A stretch of 64,000 nucleotides of DNA from Runella defluvii (GTDB lineage Bacteria > Bacteroidota > Bacteroidia > Cytophagales > Spirosomataceae), in assembly GCF_014195535.1 (NCBI RefSeq), contig NZ_JACIBY010000001.1, forward strand, positions 248,001-312,000, given 5' to 3'. This document shows positions 42,424-52,250 of the stretch, piece by piece. Under the pieces are notes generated by a model. The model did no database searches. It was not told the origin of the DNA and saw only the letters and a program-made list of their open reading frames with translations. The translations under genes were made by a program, and so were the position numbers. The stretch's first letter is position 1. The number at the start of each line of letters is the position of its first letter.

Positions 42424-43635
42424 ATGAAACCCGCCTTTTTTCTGTTTTTGTTCGCCGCTCAAATCGTTTTTGCCCAAAAGAATACCTCCCAAGTATTGGA
42501 CAATGAGGTTAGCGCTGTTGTGGAGAAATACATCGCCGAAAATAAAATTCCTGGGGCGGTAGTAGCTATCAAAAAGGGAAATAAGGTATTGCTCAAAAAA
42601 GCGTTTGGATACGCAAAACTGAAGGAATTTGACGGCTCAGTGTCGGAGCATCCCGAAACGATGAGGGTCAATCACTTGTTTGATATTGCGTCGTTGACCA
42701 AAGTGATTGGGACAACAACTGCCATCATGAAGCTACACGACGAAGGAAAACTCAACGTGGACGACCCCGCATCAAAATACGTCAAAGGCTTAGACGAAGG
42801 AGACAAAGCCCAAATTACCCTCCGTCATTTGTTGACGCATACGTCGGGGATGTACGAGTGGTATCCGTTGTACTATTTTTCGCAACAACGCGCTACTACT
42901 TACGCGTTTATCAAACAACTACCATTGAAATATCCCGTCGGTGAAGGGCGTCATTATTCGGATTTGGGCTTTACGATTTTGGGGGAAATTATCGAAAAGG
43001 TGTCGGGTAAACCGCTGGATGTTTACGTTAAAACGGACATTTTTGCCCCGCTCAAAATGACCAAAACGACGTTTAAGCCTGATAAAAAGGCGAACCTCAT
43101 TGCAGCGACTTCGATGGGAAATCCCTACGAAAAACGAATGGTGGAAGACCCGTCATTGGGTTTTGTGGTCAAAGACCTTGATCCGAAAAGCTGGAACGGT
43201 TGGCGACAGTACGTTTTACAAGGTGAAGTAAACGACGGTAATGCCTGGTACGCCAATGAAGGGATTTCGGGGGCGGCGGGGCTGTTCTCAACCGTGGATG
43301 ACCTTCAAAAATTGGTGGATATGCTCAAAAACAAGGGAAAAGTCAAAGGGAAATCGTTTATTTCGGAAAAAACCGTAACACTTTTCTTGACCCAAGATAA
43401 CTTTAAGAACGGCCTTGGTTGGATGATGGATCCGATTAATTCTTTTATGAAAAATGGCCCGACGGGCACGTTTGGCCACACGGGTTTTACGGGCACGAGC
43501 ATTACGGTGGTTCCCGAAAAAAAACTCTCGGTGATTATTCTCATCAACCGTCAAAACATGGGTTTACAAGCTACCAAAGACTATTTTAACCCAAACCCAA
43601 TTCGCGACGCCATCTTTAAAGCCGCGATGAAGTAA
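42424..43635 (+). CDS. Serine hydrolase of the beta-lactamase / PBP-like family
   Basis: A 403-residue protein from ATG 42424 with signal peptide (MKPAFFLFLFAAQIVFAQ). Class C beta-lactamase-type motifs: SLTK (S-x-x-K, nucleophile Ser, in FDIASLTKVIG), YSD (Y-x-N equivalent, in HYSDLGFTILGE) and HTG (in FGHTGFTG). Such proteins are usually esterases or D-aminopeptidases rather than true lactamases. Periplasmic. It stands alone on the plus strand. Confidence 0.9.
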   Translation: MKPAFFLFLFAAQIVFAQKNTSQVLDNEVSAVVEKYIAENKIPGAVVAIKKGNKVLLKKAFGYAKLKEFDGSVSEHPETMRVNHLFDIASLTKVIGTTTAIMKLHDEGKLNVDDPASKYVKGLDEGDKAQITLRHLLTHTSGMYEWYPLYYFSQQRATTYAFIKQLPLKYPVGEGRHYSDLGFTILGEIIEKVSGKPLDVYVKTDIFAPLKMTKTTFKPDKKANLIAATSMGNPYEKRMVEDPSLGFVVKDLDPKSWNGWRQYVLQGEVNDGNAWYANEGISGAAGLFSTVDDLQKLVDMLKNKGKVKGKSFISEKTVTLFLTQDNFKNGLGWMMDPINSFMKNGPTGTFGHTGFTGTSITVVPEKKLSVIILINRQNMGLQATKDYFNPNPIRDAIFKAAMK

Positions 43636-43709
43636 GTTAAACAAGCTTTTACTATGAATATACCCTATTTAAAGAGGGATTTTAACTACTAAACACACCT
43701 TTTCAAAGT

Positions 43710-44090
43710 ATGAAAACTTCTCAAAAGTGCCTCATTTTTAGCCTAATGTTACTCATTGGTTCCTTGGTTGGTTGCAAAGAGAATTTCAGCTATCAAGTGC
43801 TTGAATCAAACTATTTTATCGGCAGTTGGGAGTGGAACAATGCGTTCACACCTACCGTTACGATTAAACGTAAGCTCATTTTTGATGCCAATGGAACGGG
43901 AAAAATGGCTTCTCCCGATGGTCTTGTTCAAAGTGCCGACGGTCGCCTAAGTAATTTTGAATGGGTGTTTGACAAAACAGACAGCACGCTACTTGTCAAC
44001 CAAGAGACATACAAGATAATAGAGCACGGAAAAGATTATTTTGTGTGGACAAAAGGAGGGGGAAATAGTCAGAGAGTTGTGCGAAAATAA
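43710..44090 (+). CDS. Small lipoprotein of unknown function
   Basis: A 126-residue lipoprotein: MKTSQKCLIFSLMLLIGSLVGCKENFS with lipobox LVGC. The mature part (FIGSWEWNNAFTPTVTIKRK, LIFDANGTGKM, LVNQETYKII) looks like a lipocalin-like or META/HslJ-type small beta domain seen in Bacteroidota lipoproteins, but I cannot assign it. Confidence 0.7.
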   Translation: MKTSQKCLIFSLMLLIGSLVGCKENFSYQVLESNYFIGSWEWNNAFTPTVTIKRKLIFDANGTGKMASPDGLVQSADGRLSNFEWVFDKTDSTLLVNQETYKIIEHGKDYFVWTKGGGNSQRVVRK

Positions 44091-44155
44091 TGTAGCAGTA
44101 GTATCTTGCTCATAAATATCAAAAAGCAACAACTGCGTCAGAGACGCGATGCCTT

Positions 44156-44187
44156 CTTTCGCCCCGAACCGCAGTTCGGGGCGAAAG
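44156..44187. terminator. Strong hairpin between convergent genes
   Basis: CTTTCGCCCCGAAC (44156-44169) and GTTCGGGGCGAAAG (44174-44187) form a perfect 14-bp GC-rich stem with CGCA loop, 3 bp past the sulfatase stop (44191, minus). Neither side has a U-run. It may act as a bidirectional 3' end or be a palindromic repeat. Confidence 0.55.
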
Positions 44188-44190
44188 AGG

Positions 44191-45693
44191 TTATTTCTTC
44201 AATTCTTTTACACTTTTTAGCAATTCCTCCAACTCTTTCAGCTTTGCAGGGTTGGTTTCGGCTAAGTTATTTTGTTCGCCCAAATCCGCTTTTAGGTTAT
44301 ACAACTGAGGTTTTGTATCGTTCCCTAATTCGGTATTGGTTTCAACGCTCATTTTAGCTCCCTTGCTCGGCGCAATGTACTTCCAATCGCCCTGAATGAC
44401 CGAAAACGTTCCCGCGTGTTCAATCACGTGGTCGCGGCCTTTTTTGTCTTTGCCCAGCAGTGCAGGCAAGTAATTGCGCGTGTCGGGGGCGGTGGTGGCA
44501 TCAAACGTTTGCCCTGTCAAACTGGCAAACGAAGCCAACAAGTCGATTTGACTCACCAACGCGGGAGAAACCCCCGCCTTGATTTTTTGTGGCCAACTTA
44601 CAATAAACGGCACGCGCGTCCCTGCGTCAAACGCACTGTATTTTCCGCCCCGTAGTGGCCCCGCGGGCGTATGCCCACTGAGCAATTCCACTGCTTGGTC
44701 TTGGTAGCCATCGTCCACCACAGGGCCATTATCACTCGAAAATACAATCATCGTATTTTGGGAGAGCCCTAGTCGGTCGAGCGTTTCGAGTACTTTGCCT
44801 ACTGCCCAGTCCAGTTGCAGAATCACGTCACCGCGTGGCCCCATGCCACTTTTCCCCGCAAACCGTTCGTGAGGTACGCGTGGCACGTGGATGTCTTGAG
44901 TAGCGAAATACAAGAAAAAGGGCTGCTTGGCGTGGTTTTCGATGAACGAAACGGCTTTTTGGGTAAAAATATCAGCCATGTCTTCGTCTTTCCAACGGGC
45001 ACTTTTCCCTCCCGTCATGTAGCCAATGCGTCCAATTCCGTTGATGATGGTAAAATCATGCCCGTGCGAATGCTTCATTTTGAGCAGTTCGGGGTTGGCA
45101 CGGCCCGTCGGTTCGTTGCCAATAGGTTCTTTAAAACTCACCTTGATGGGATCGTTGGGGTCGAGGTTAACCACGCGGCGATTATCGACATACACACAGG
45201 GCACGCGGTCGCCCGTAGCGGCCATGATAAATGACTCGTGGAAGCCAATGTCCAGCGGGCTTGGTTTAACTTCGCCATTCCAATCGGGACCACCTTGCGG
45301 CCCTAAGCCCAAATGCCATTTCCCAACAACTCCCGTTTGGTAGCCTGCTTGTTGGAAGACCAACGGCAAGGTGCTGCGCCCTGGTAAAATCAAGGCGGCG
45401 GCATCGCCAGTGGCCACACCCGTTCCAGGCTTTCGCCAAGCATATTCGCCCGTCAGCAACGAGTAGCGCGAAGGAGTGCAGGTAGCAGCGGTGGTGTGGG
45501 CGTTGGTAAAGCGGACACCTTTTTTAGCCAATCGGTCGATGTTGGGCGTAGCAACTTTTTTTGCACCGTAACAACTTACATCCCCGTAACCAAGGTCGTC
45601 GGCATAAATGATAATGACGTTGGGTTTGGAGGCTTGGCCATGCGCCAACAAGGAAAGGCAAAACAAGGCAAAAGACCAGATAAATTTTCTCAT
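44191..45693 (-). CDS. Secreted sulfatase
   Basis: A 500-residue arylsulfatase-family enzyme from ATG 45693 with signal peptide (MRKFIWSFALFCLSLLAHGQ). Metal-binding IIYADDLGYGD and the sulfatase signature CTPSR, whose Cys is converted to formylglycine, are intact; GVVGKWHLG and VFSSDNGP follow. It hydrolyses sulfate esters, often of algal or animal glycans; the substrate is unknown. It lies 48 bp downstream of the VCBS/ASPIC lipoprotein on the same strand, so the two may form an operon. The needed maturase gene is not in the window. Confidence 0.93.
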   Translation of the reverse strand: MRKFIWSFALFCLSLLAHGQASKPNVIIIYADDLGYGDVSCYGAKKVATPNIDRLAKKGVRFTNAHTTAATCTPSRYSLLTGEYAWRKPGTGVATGDAAALILPGRSTLPLVFQQAGYQTGVVGKWHLGLGPQGGPDWNGEVKPSPLDIGFHESFIMAATGDRVPCVYVDNRRVVNLDPNDPIKVSFKEPIGNEPTGRANPELLKMKHSHGHDFTIINGIGRIGYMTGGKSARWKDEDMADIFTQKAVSFIENHAKQPFFLYFATQDIHVPRVPHERFAGKSGMGPRGDVILQLDWAVGKVLETLDRLGLSQNTMIVFSSDNGPVVDDGYQDQAVELLSGHTPAGPLRGGKYSAFDAGTRVPFIVSWPQKIKAGVSPALVSQIDLLASFASLTGQTFDATTAPDTRNYLPALLGKDKKGRDHVIEHAGTFSVIQGDWKYIAPSKGAKMSVETNTELGNDTKPQLYNLKADLGEQNNLAETNPAKLKELEELLKSVKELKK

Positions 45694-45741
45694 AAAAAGG
45701 TTGGGATAACTAGGTTTGGAAGGAGGCAAAAATAGTTCAGC

Positions 45742-48700
45742 TTACTGCATTATTTCGCCCCGTCCGTTGTTTTTTAGAAAAAAATAAAAAAACTGGTTTT
45801 CTACTACTTTCAACCTAATAACCCTTCTGTAATCTCCTTCAAGATACAGCCCAGAACGATAGGCAGGAACGGGCGTAAAGTGTCCTTTTCCGTTACCCAA
45901 TAAAAGTATCCCAGAAGACGCATCTTGCCGACCCGAATCAATGTCGCTTCCGTACTCATTTCCGCAAAGCAGCACATCGGCGCGTTTGTCGGCATTGAAG
46001 TCTCCCACCAATAGGCTTTGCACTGTCGAAAACTGCGCTTCAACGGGCAGAGGAGTGAGGCGAAACGTCAGGTTTCCATTGTTTTGGAGGTAAGAACTGG
46101 AAAAAGTATGGGTGAGTCGTAGTTCAGCCGCGTTGGCTTCTTTGGTGCCAATCACTTGCTCAATGCTTGCATTGGAATAGGTGGCGTACCGAGTCATTTT
46201 CTTTTTAATCAAGGGAAGTTGGTTTGCCAGCTCATCCAAGCTGTGTTTAGGATACGCGCGTCCATCTTTAAAATAGTAACACGGAATGGCATCCAATCGC
46301 CCATTTTGGTCATAATCTCCCGCATACAAACGCGCAGGCTGCGCGGGGGTTGCTTTGAAAAATGAATTTTCCCCTCGATTTCCTACCACAAAGTCAACGT
46401 CGCCATCTTGGTCAAAATCAGCTCCTTCGATGCAATTCCACCAACCATTCGATTGAGTCAACTGCGCTTTGGAAGTAATATCTAGAAATTGACGCGACGA
46501 ATTTTTGAGCATGGTAATGGGCATCCATTCGCCTACGACCACTAAATCAGGAAAACGGTCGTTATCTAAATCGCTCCAAAGCGCGTCGTTGACAATGCCT
46601 AATTTACCACCATTGGGCAGCAAATGAGAAGCGTCTCGAAAACGCCCTTGGTCATTGAGAAGTAGCAAGCTTTTTTCACACAATGGATACGAATGAGGCG
46701 TAACTCCCCCGCCAATGAAGAGGTCTTGGTCGCCGTCTAAATCTAGGTCCTGTGCCTTCACGCAAGTTGCATTGGAAGCAAACGGCTGTGGAACGAGCAC
46801 GAACTGTCCTTTTCCATCGTTGAGATAAAGACGGTGGCGGTAAAGTGGCGAAGAATGTTCGTGTTGATAGCCTCCGCTGTTGACCCATAAATCCAAATCT
46901 TTATCCCCGTCAGCGTCAAAAAAGAGTGCTCCCGCGTCTTCGTAGGCCGCATCTTTTTCAAACGCAGGCTGTACCGATTTTTTAAAACCACCCTTTTTTT
47001 GTTGCAGAAAAAGCGTGCCCGATTGCCCTGCCGCTCCTCCAATGAAGAGATCTTCCAGCCCATCTTGATTGACATCGGCCTGGGCTGTGTAGGGGCCTTT
47101 ATTGGAATAAAGGTGCTCCAGCAAGGGCTCATCCTTAAAATCGATGTAGTTGTTTTCGAACTGCGTATAGGTGTCAAGCTGCGTTAAAGATGCTTTTCTA
47201 AAAATGAATTTCGGAAAAGAACTGCGAGGGGCGGCGGGTTGGGCATCTTTCTGGGCAAGAACCACCAATTGATCCGCGGGCGGTTTTGAAATCGACTGCA
47301 TCGTCCCATCTGGCCACGTCACTTTCAGTTCTTTTATCATCGTAGTTGTTCCTAAACCAAAATGAAGGGGCGTACTCGTAGAAGATAAAAATCCGCGAGT
47401 TGATGCTACGACTTGGGTTTGTTGGCCTGCGTCGGTGACTAACGTCACTTGAGCGCCAATCCCCGTTGGATTCAGCGGTGTACCTTTCAATTTTACCTGT
47501 AAATAGTGATTTGCGTTGTGCGAACGACTGTTATTTTGGTATAAAAAAGCCTCACTGTTGTAATTATTTACCACTAAATCTAAGTCTCCGTCGGCATCTA
47601 AGTCGGCATAGGCGGCGCCGTTGGAAAACGAGGGAAGGTTGATTCCCCACTCCGCTGACTTATTTTCAAAACGCAAATCATGGGTGTTACGAAATACATA
47701 ATTGGTTAAGGGCGTACTCGTCATCGATTTCAATAACTCCAATGGGTTGATATTTTTTGCGTTTCCCGCTTTTTGCAGCGCTTCCACCGAACGGTACCGA
47801 AAATAGTCCAAATCAGTGACATCACGCGCGTAGCCGTTGGTTACGAAAAGGTCTTTCCAGCCGTCGTTGTCAAAATCGGCAAAAAGCGGCGACCAACTCC
47901 AATCGGTATGCGATACCCCCGCCAGTTGGGCTATTTCACTGAATACAGGGAGACCTTCTGCGTTGAGGCCATTGTTGAGTTGAAGTGTATTGCGTACTAC
48001 TTGGTGGTGTAGCCCCAGCCCCACGGCTAAGAAATATTTATCGTAAGGGCTGTTGCCTTTGAGTTGCTTTTGGCGGTAATTGTCTTCGGCTACCATATCG
48101 AGATTAATTAAGTCCAGCAGACCGTCGTTGTTAAAATCGGCGATGTCGTTTCCCATGGCATTTTTGCTAATGTGCCTAAACATACGGTTGAGTTCGTCCG
48201 AAAAACCGCCTTTTTGGTTGTTGATATAAAAGAAATCCTTGTCGCCGTAGTCGTTGGCCACGTAAATATCAGGCCAGCCGTCGCGGTTCATATCGGCCAC
48301 CGAACAACTCAACCCAAACGTACTCTTAGCAATCCCTGCTTTCTCTGATACGTCAGTAAATGAGCCGTTTCCGTTGTTTCGGTAGAGCTTGCTATGGGTC
48401 GCAGGATTGCTTTGGGGAGTCACCAACGTTTTCTTCCCCGACGCATTAGTAGTGGTGTAGAGCGTCAAAGCCGATTCAAAATCGACGCGGTGATTGAGCA
48501 AAAACAAATCCAAATCGCCGTCTCGGTCATAGTCAAAAAAATTGGCATGATTGGAATAGCCCGTGTCAGCCAATCCGTATTCTTTGGCTCGTTCGGTAAA
48601 GGTATTGTCGTGATTGTTGATGAGTAGTAAGTTGGCCCTATTCTCAGGATTCAGGTCTAACGAGCGACACAAATAGATGTCGAGCCAACCATCTTGATTG

Positions 48701-49071
48701 ATGTCAACCATGGTCACTCCCGTCGTAAATCCCCCATAAAAGACGTTGGCTTTCTCCGAAATTTGTTCAAACTTCATGTTTCCTTTATTCAGGAATAGCC
48801 TTCCGCCAAAGAGGTTTCCTGTCAAAAACACATCGGGCAAACCATCATTGTTAATATCCCCAATGGCTACCCCTCCGCCATTGTACAGGTACTCATAGGT
48901 GAGAATATTGATTTTTTCGTTCTCGTTCACTTCGTTGATAAAATAGAGCCCGCTTTCTTGGGGAGATAAAAGCGAGAAAAGGGAGGAGGGCGATGAGCGG
49001 GTCGTTTCGGACGACTGGCATCCTATTATAAACAGTATCCAACAAACAGGGATAAGGGAGCGTAAAAACAT
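45742..49071 (-). CDS. Lipoprotein with VCBS/FG-GAP repeats and ASPIC/UnbV domain
   Basis: An 1109-residue lipoprotein (MFLRSLIPVCWILFIIGCQS, lipobox Cys 18). Many FG-GAP/VCBS Ca-binding repeats of the form DxNxDGxxD are visible (GDINNDGLPDVFLTG, DINQDGWLDIYL, DYDRDGDLDLFL, DFNADKRADVLLCG), giving beta-propellers. An ASPIC/UnbV segment lies near residue 530-590 (GIGAQVTLVTDAGQQ, FGLGTTTMIKELKVTWPDG). Such proteins sit at the cell surface in Bacteroidota and often accompany polysaccharide use. It is divergent from the histidine kinase, with LytTR-like sites between. Confidence 0.88.
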   Translation of the reverse strand: MFLRSLIPVCWILFIIGCQSSETTRSSPSSLFSLLSPQESGLYFINEVNENEKINILTYEYLYNGGGVAIGDINNDGLPDVFLTGNLFGGRLFLNKGNMKFEQISEKANVFYGGFTTGVTMVDINQDGWLDIYLCRSLDLNPENRANLLLINNHDNTFTERAKEYGLADTGYSNHANFFDYDRDGDLDLFLLNHRVDFESALTLYTTTNASGKKTLVTPQSNPATHSKLYRNNGNGSFTDVSEKAGIAKSTFGLSCSVADMNRDGWPDIYVANDYGDKDFFYINNQKGGFSDELNRMFRHISKNAMGNDIADFNNDGLLDLINLDMVAEDNYRQKQLKGNSPYDKYFLAVGLGLHHQVVRNTLQLNNGLNAEGLPVFSEIAQLAGVSHTDWSWSPLFADFDNDGWKDLFVTNGYARDVTDLDYFRYRSVEALQKAGNAKNINPLELLKSMTSTPLTNYVFRNTHDLRFENKSAEWGINLPSFSNGAAYADLDADGDLDLVVNNYNSEAFLYQNNSRSHNANHYLQVKLKGTPLNPTGIGAQVTLVTDAGQQTQVVASTRGFLSSTSTPLHFGLGTTTMIKELKVTWPDGTMQSISKPPADQLVVLAQKDAQPAAPRSSFPKFIFRKASLTQLDTYTQFENNYIDFKDEPLLEHLYSNKGPYTAQADVNQDGLEDLFIGGAAGQSGTLFLQQKKGGFKKSVQPAFEKDAAYEDAGALFFDADGDKDLDLWVNSGGYQHEHSSPLYRHRLYLNDGKGQFVLVPQPFASNATCVKAQDLDLDGDQDLFIGGGVTPHSYPLCEKSLLLLNDQGRFRDASHLLPNGGKLGIVNDALWSDLDNDRFPDLVVVGEWMPITMLKNSSRQFLDITSKAQLTQSNGWWNCIEGADFDQDGDVDFVVGNRGENSFFKATPAQPARLYAGDYDQNGRLDAIPCYYFKDGRAYPKHSLDELANQLPLIKKKMTRYATYSNASIEQVIGTKEANAAELRLTHTFSSSYLQNNGNLTFRLTPLPVEAQFSTVQSLLVGDFNADKRADVLLCGNEYGSDIDSGRQDASSGILLLGNGKGHFTPVPAYRSGLYLEGDYRRVIRLKVVENQFFYFFLKNNGRGEIMQ

Positions 49072-49211
49072 GGAAAAAACTAGATTTAGGACGATTACAA
49101 ATCAGGTTAATGGCCTAAATCTACATTGCCTCGTGATGGATTAAAAACCAGGCGCTTATTTGTAATGTTCTAATAACCAGTGTTTTTTGATTTTTGAAGG
49201 GTTGTTTTGTA

Positions 49212-49262
49212 ACAGTTGTTCCCAAAAAACAAACAGTTGTGTATTAAATAACGACAGTTATA
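49212..49262. promoter_or_regulatory. Triple LytTR-like direct repeat in the divergent gap
   Basis: ACAGTTGTT (49212-49220), ACAGTTGTG (49233-49241) and ACAGTTATA (49254-49262) are exactly 21 bp apart, two helical turns, with 12-bp spacers. LytTR-domain regulators (AgrA, ComE, AlgR) bind pairs of about 9-bp direct repeats with 12-13 bp spacing, and the core ACAGTT agrees with the first six positions of their consensus. A LytTR gene lies at 51491. No standard TAnnTTTG promoter was found on either strand of this 353-bp gap (49072-49424); nothing else was seen in it. Confidence 0.65.
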
Positions 49263-49424
49263 AAAAAATGGGAGTTTAACGGCCGCTACTAGCGTTAATT
49301 TGAAAAATGGATGCCATTACTACGTTGAAAAATTAGTTTGACTTCTTGGTTTTAACATCTTACTTTTATCGTCTGTGGGTTTCTTCCTGAAAAGGTAAAA
49401 TTCAACATCAACGGTATAAAACGT

Positions 49425-51494
49425 ATGCTTTTTCGGAAAATCACCCTACTCGTTATTTTAAGTGTTTCCCATGCTACCCTATGGGGGCAAACCGTCGAAG
49501 AACCCAAGGCGTTACTTCAAAAGTTTTATGCCAACTTCAACCCCAATGCCCGAGGCGAGGCGTTGGTGCAGTTGTGTGATGTATTTAGCGCCATGAATCA
49601 GAGCGATTCGGTTCGTAAATACATTCAATGGGGCGTTCCATTGCTACCTACCATCACTGAAGATGAAACAAAAGCGTGGCTAGAACATTACTTGGCCGCC
49701 TCCGTTGTACGTACACTTCCTGATAGTTCGCTGAGATTGCAAACGCGTAGCCTTCAGTATTTTACCAAAACGAATGATACCAAAGGGCTACTGAAAGCCA
49801 ACCACGCCTTAGGCATTTATCAATCGTATCATGGCAAACCTGCCAAGGAGCGCGCTTATTATTTTGAAGCCCTAAAATACAACGAGTTATACAACAAAAC
49901 CCGCGAGCCCAAGCGCTATGCGCGGTTTCGGGCCGCGATGTATAATAACATTTCCATCAGCTATGCCGCGGAAAACGATTACGAAAAGTCGCTCGAAGCC
50001 ATTCACGAAGTGGAAAAAGTAGCGCGAGAAAGCCAATCGGATGAACTCCACTACTTAGCCGCGCAAGGGTACGGAAATATTTACAGTAAAACGAAGCAAT
50101 TGGACAAATGTGAGTTTTACTACCGAGAAGCGTTAATGTACGCCGAAAAACTCAATCGAACTCCTTACATAGCGGTGTGTTTGAGCAACTTAGGGACGTA
50201 CTACACGTTAACCAACCAGTACGACGAAGCCCTCAAAATGAACAAACGTGCCCTTGATATTGCCTATCAAATGAAAGATTATTTGGGTGCCTCCAACCGC
50301 CTAAATAACCTTGGCAGTATCGAATCGGTGCGGAATAAATACAAAGAAGCGGAGGCATACTTTCTTCAAAGCATTGAATATGCCGATAAGCTTAAAGCAA
50401 AAAGGCCACGGCTCAACGCCATGTCGAATCTAGCCCGTATTTATTTACAGTTGGACCGCATTCCTGAGGCACAAAAAACCGCCCAAGAAGCCATTGTCTT
50501 GGCCGAAGAACTCAACGACCGAGAGGTACTGAGCAAATTGTACAACACCCTTACCAAAAGCTACGAAAAACAAAACGATTTTGCGAAGGCGCTGGTTTAT
50601 CAGCGGCAAAAAGCCAAAATGCAAGACAGTATTTTGAACGAAAAGAGCTTATCGAAAATCCACGAACTTCAGGTAAAGTACGAAACTGAGCGTAAAGAAT
50701 ACGAAATCAGAGAATTGAACCGTCAAAATCAAATTCAAACGTTGGAGCTACAAGAGCGCAACCTGTGGTTTGCGCTGTCGGGGGTTATTTTGTTTGGAGT
50801 GGTGTTGCTAACAGCTTTTTATGCCCGCCATCAAATTCTCAAGAAACAAAATCAAGTACTAGATATCAATCAAAAACTGTTACGAACCCAAATCAATCCT
50901 CACTTTTTCTTCAATGTATTGTCTTCCATTCAGACGTATTTGTTAGAAAAGAAAGAACCCATGCAAGCGGTTTCTTATTTATCGAAATTTGCTAAATTGA
51001 TGCGTTCCGTGCTGGAAACTAGCCGAGTAGAGTTTATTGCGATTGCGGAAGAAGTATCCATGACGCAAAACTACCTCGAAATTCAGAAAATTAGATTTGG
51101 GAATCAGTTTGATTATGAAATAAGGCTAGAAGAGGGCGTGTTGGCGGAAGAGTGGGGCGTTCCTCCCATGCTTGCCCAGCCTTTTTTGGAAAATGCCCTC
51201 GAACACGGCATTCGTACGTTGACCCAAAAAGGCAAAATTGAGGTAGTTTTTCAAAAATATGGCGCAGGTATTCGGTTGATTATTAAGGATAATGGCATAG
51301 GACGACAGAAAGCAGCAACGCTTATACCAGAGGCCGAAAAGCAGTCGTTGGCCACCCAAATTACGAAAGAACGCATCGCGATTTTGAACAAACAAGTACG
51401 GGGCAAAATAGATTTTACCGTAGAAGATATTCTCGAACACGAACAAGTAATCGGCACCCAAGTGCTGTTTCTCCTACCCCTAATTGAAGTATGA
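49425..51494 (+). CDS. TPR-containing LytS-type sensor histidine kinase
   Basis: A 689-residue kinase: signal peptide (MLFRKITLLVILSVSHATLWGQ), about six TPR units (residues 90-410: ANHALGIYQSYHGK, YNNISISYAAENDYEKSLEA, CLSNLGTYYTLTNQYDEALK), a short coiled coil, one transmembrane helix (LWFALSGVILFGVVLLTAFY, about 446-465), the His_kinase domain (RTQINPHFFFNVLSSIQTYL, with the phospho-accepting His near 495), and an HATPase region (PPMLAQPFLENALEHGI, IIKDNGIGRQ). The TPR part lies in the periplasm and probably senses a partner. ATGA overlap with the response regulator shows co-translation. Confidence 0.92.
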   Translation: MLFRKITLLVILSVSHATLWGQTVEEPKALLQKFYANFNPNARGEALVQLCDVFSAMNQSDSVRKYIQWGVPLLPTITEDETKAWLEHYLAASVVRTLPDSSLRLQTRSLQYFTKTNDTKGLLKANHALGIYQSYHGKPAKERAYYFEALKYNELYNKTREPKRYARFRAAMYNNISISYAAENDYEKSLEAIHEVEKVARESQSDELHYLAAQGYGNIYSKTKQLDKCEFYYREALMYAEKLNRTPYIAVCLSNLGTYYTLTNQYDEALKMNKRALDIAYQMKDYLGASNRLNNLGSIESVRNKYKEAEAYFLQSIEYADKLKAKRPRLNAMSNLARIYLQLDRIPEAQKTAQEAIVLAEELNDREVLSKLYNTLTKSYEKQNDFAKALVYQRQKAKMQDSILNEKSLSKIHELQVKYETERKEYEIRELNRQNQIQTLELQERNLWFALSGVILFGVVLLTAFYARHQILKKQNQVLDINQKLLRTQINPHFFFNVLSSIQTYLLEKKEPMQAVSYLSKFAKLMRSVLETSRVEFIAIAEEVSMTQNYLEIQKIRFGNQFDYEIRLEEGVLAEEWGVPPMLAQPFLENALEHGIRTLTQKGKIEVVFQKYGAGIRLIIKDNGIGRQKAATLIPEAEKQSLATQITKERIAILNKQVRGKIDFTVEDILEHEQVIGTQVLFLLPLIEV

Positions 51495-52243
51495 ACTGTT
51501 TTTTGATTGACGACGAAGAAGTACACCGTCGCGGATTGCGGCAATTAATCGAACAGTTTTTCCCAGAAATACAAATTGTAGGGGAAGCAGGCTCCTTGCA
51601 GGAGGCACAAGAGTGGCTGCGCACGCATGCCGTCGATATTGTTTTTTTGGATGTAATGCTAGGCGACGGAACGGGCCTTGATTTGCTCAAAGCAATGCCT
51701 GCTCGCTCTTTTCAAGTGGTGCTGGTATCGGCTCACAACGAATTTGCGGTAGATGCTTTTCGACTATCAGCCTTGGATTATTTACTCAAACCGATTGATG
51801 CCGACGACCTCCAAGCGGCCATCCACCGCGCCAAACAACAACTCCAATTTAGTCAAACGCACCTTCAACTTGAAATTTTACGCGAAAACCTAGAAAAACT
51901 CACCCACCAAAACCGTAAAATGGTGCTGCGTGATGCCGACACCATTTATGTGGTTACCCTCTCAGACATTGTTTATTGCCGAGCCGAAGGAAGTTACACG
52001 GCATTTAAACTCATCGACGACCAAGAAATTTTAGTCTCAAAAAACCTTGGCGAATACGAAAAACTACTTGAAAGCGCGCACTTTATCCGTTCGCACCATT
52101 CGTACATTGTGAACCTCAATCAAATTAAAAAATTTGATAAAACAGACGGTGGACAACTCATCATGCTTGGGGGCGCAACAGTTCCCGTTGCTGTTCGCCG
52201 AAAAGATGCGCTACTCAATGCGATGAGCCGATTTTTACAATAA
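51491..52243 (+). CDS. LytTR-family response regulator
   Basis: A 250-residue regulator: receiver domain (NCFLIDDEEVHRRGLRQLIE, phospho-acceptor Asp in DIVFLDVMLGDGTG near residue 56, SALDYLLKPI Lys) and a C-terminal LytTR DNA-binding domain (DADTIYVVTLSDIVYCRAEG, FIRSHHSYIVNLNQI). It overlaps the kinase gene by four bases (ATGA). Direct repeats at 49212-49262 and a single similar site at 52251 are candidate targets. Confidence 0.95.
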   Translation: MNCFLIDDEEVHRRGLRQLIEQFFPEIQIVGEAGSLQEAQEWLRTHAVDIVFLDVMLGDGTGLDLLKAMPARSFQVVLVSAHNEFAVDAFRLSALDYLLKPIDADDLQAAIHRAKQQLQFSQTHLQLEILRENLEKLTHQNRKMVLRDADTIYVVTLSDIVYCRAEGSYTAFKLIDDQEILVSKNLGEYEKLLESAHFIRSHHSYIVNLNQIKKFDKTDGGQLIMLGGATVPVAVRRKDALLNAMSRFLQ

Positions 52244-52250
52244 AACCCAA

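Noticed and set aside
42424-43635. True antibiotic-inactivating beta-lactamase
   Set aside because: Motifs fit the broad serine hydrolase/class C-like family, whose Bacteroidota members are mostly esterases or peptidases; nothing indicates resistance.
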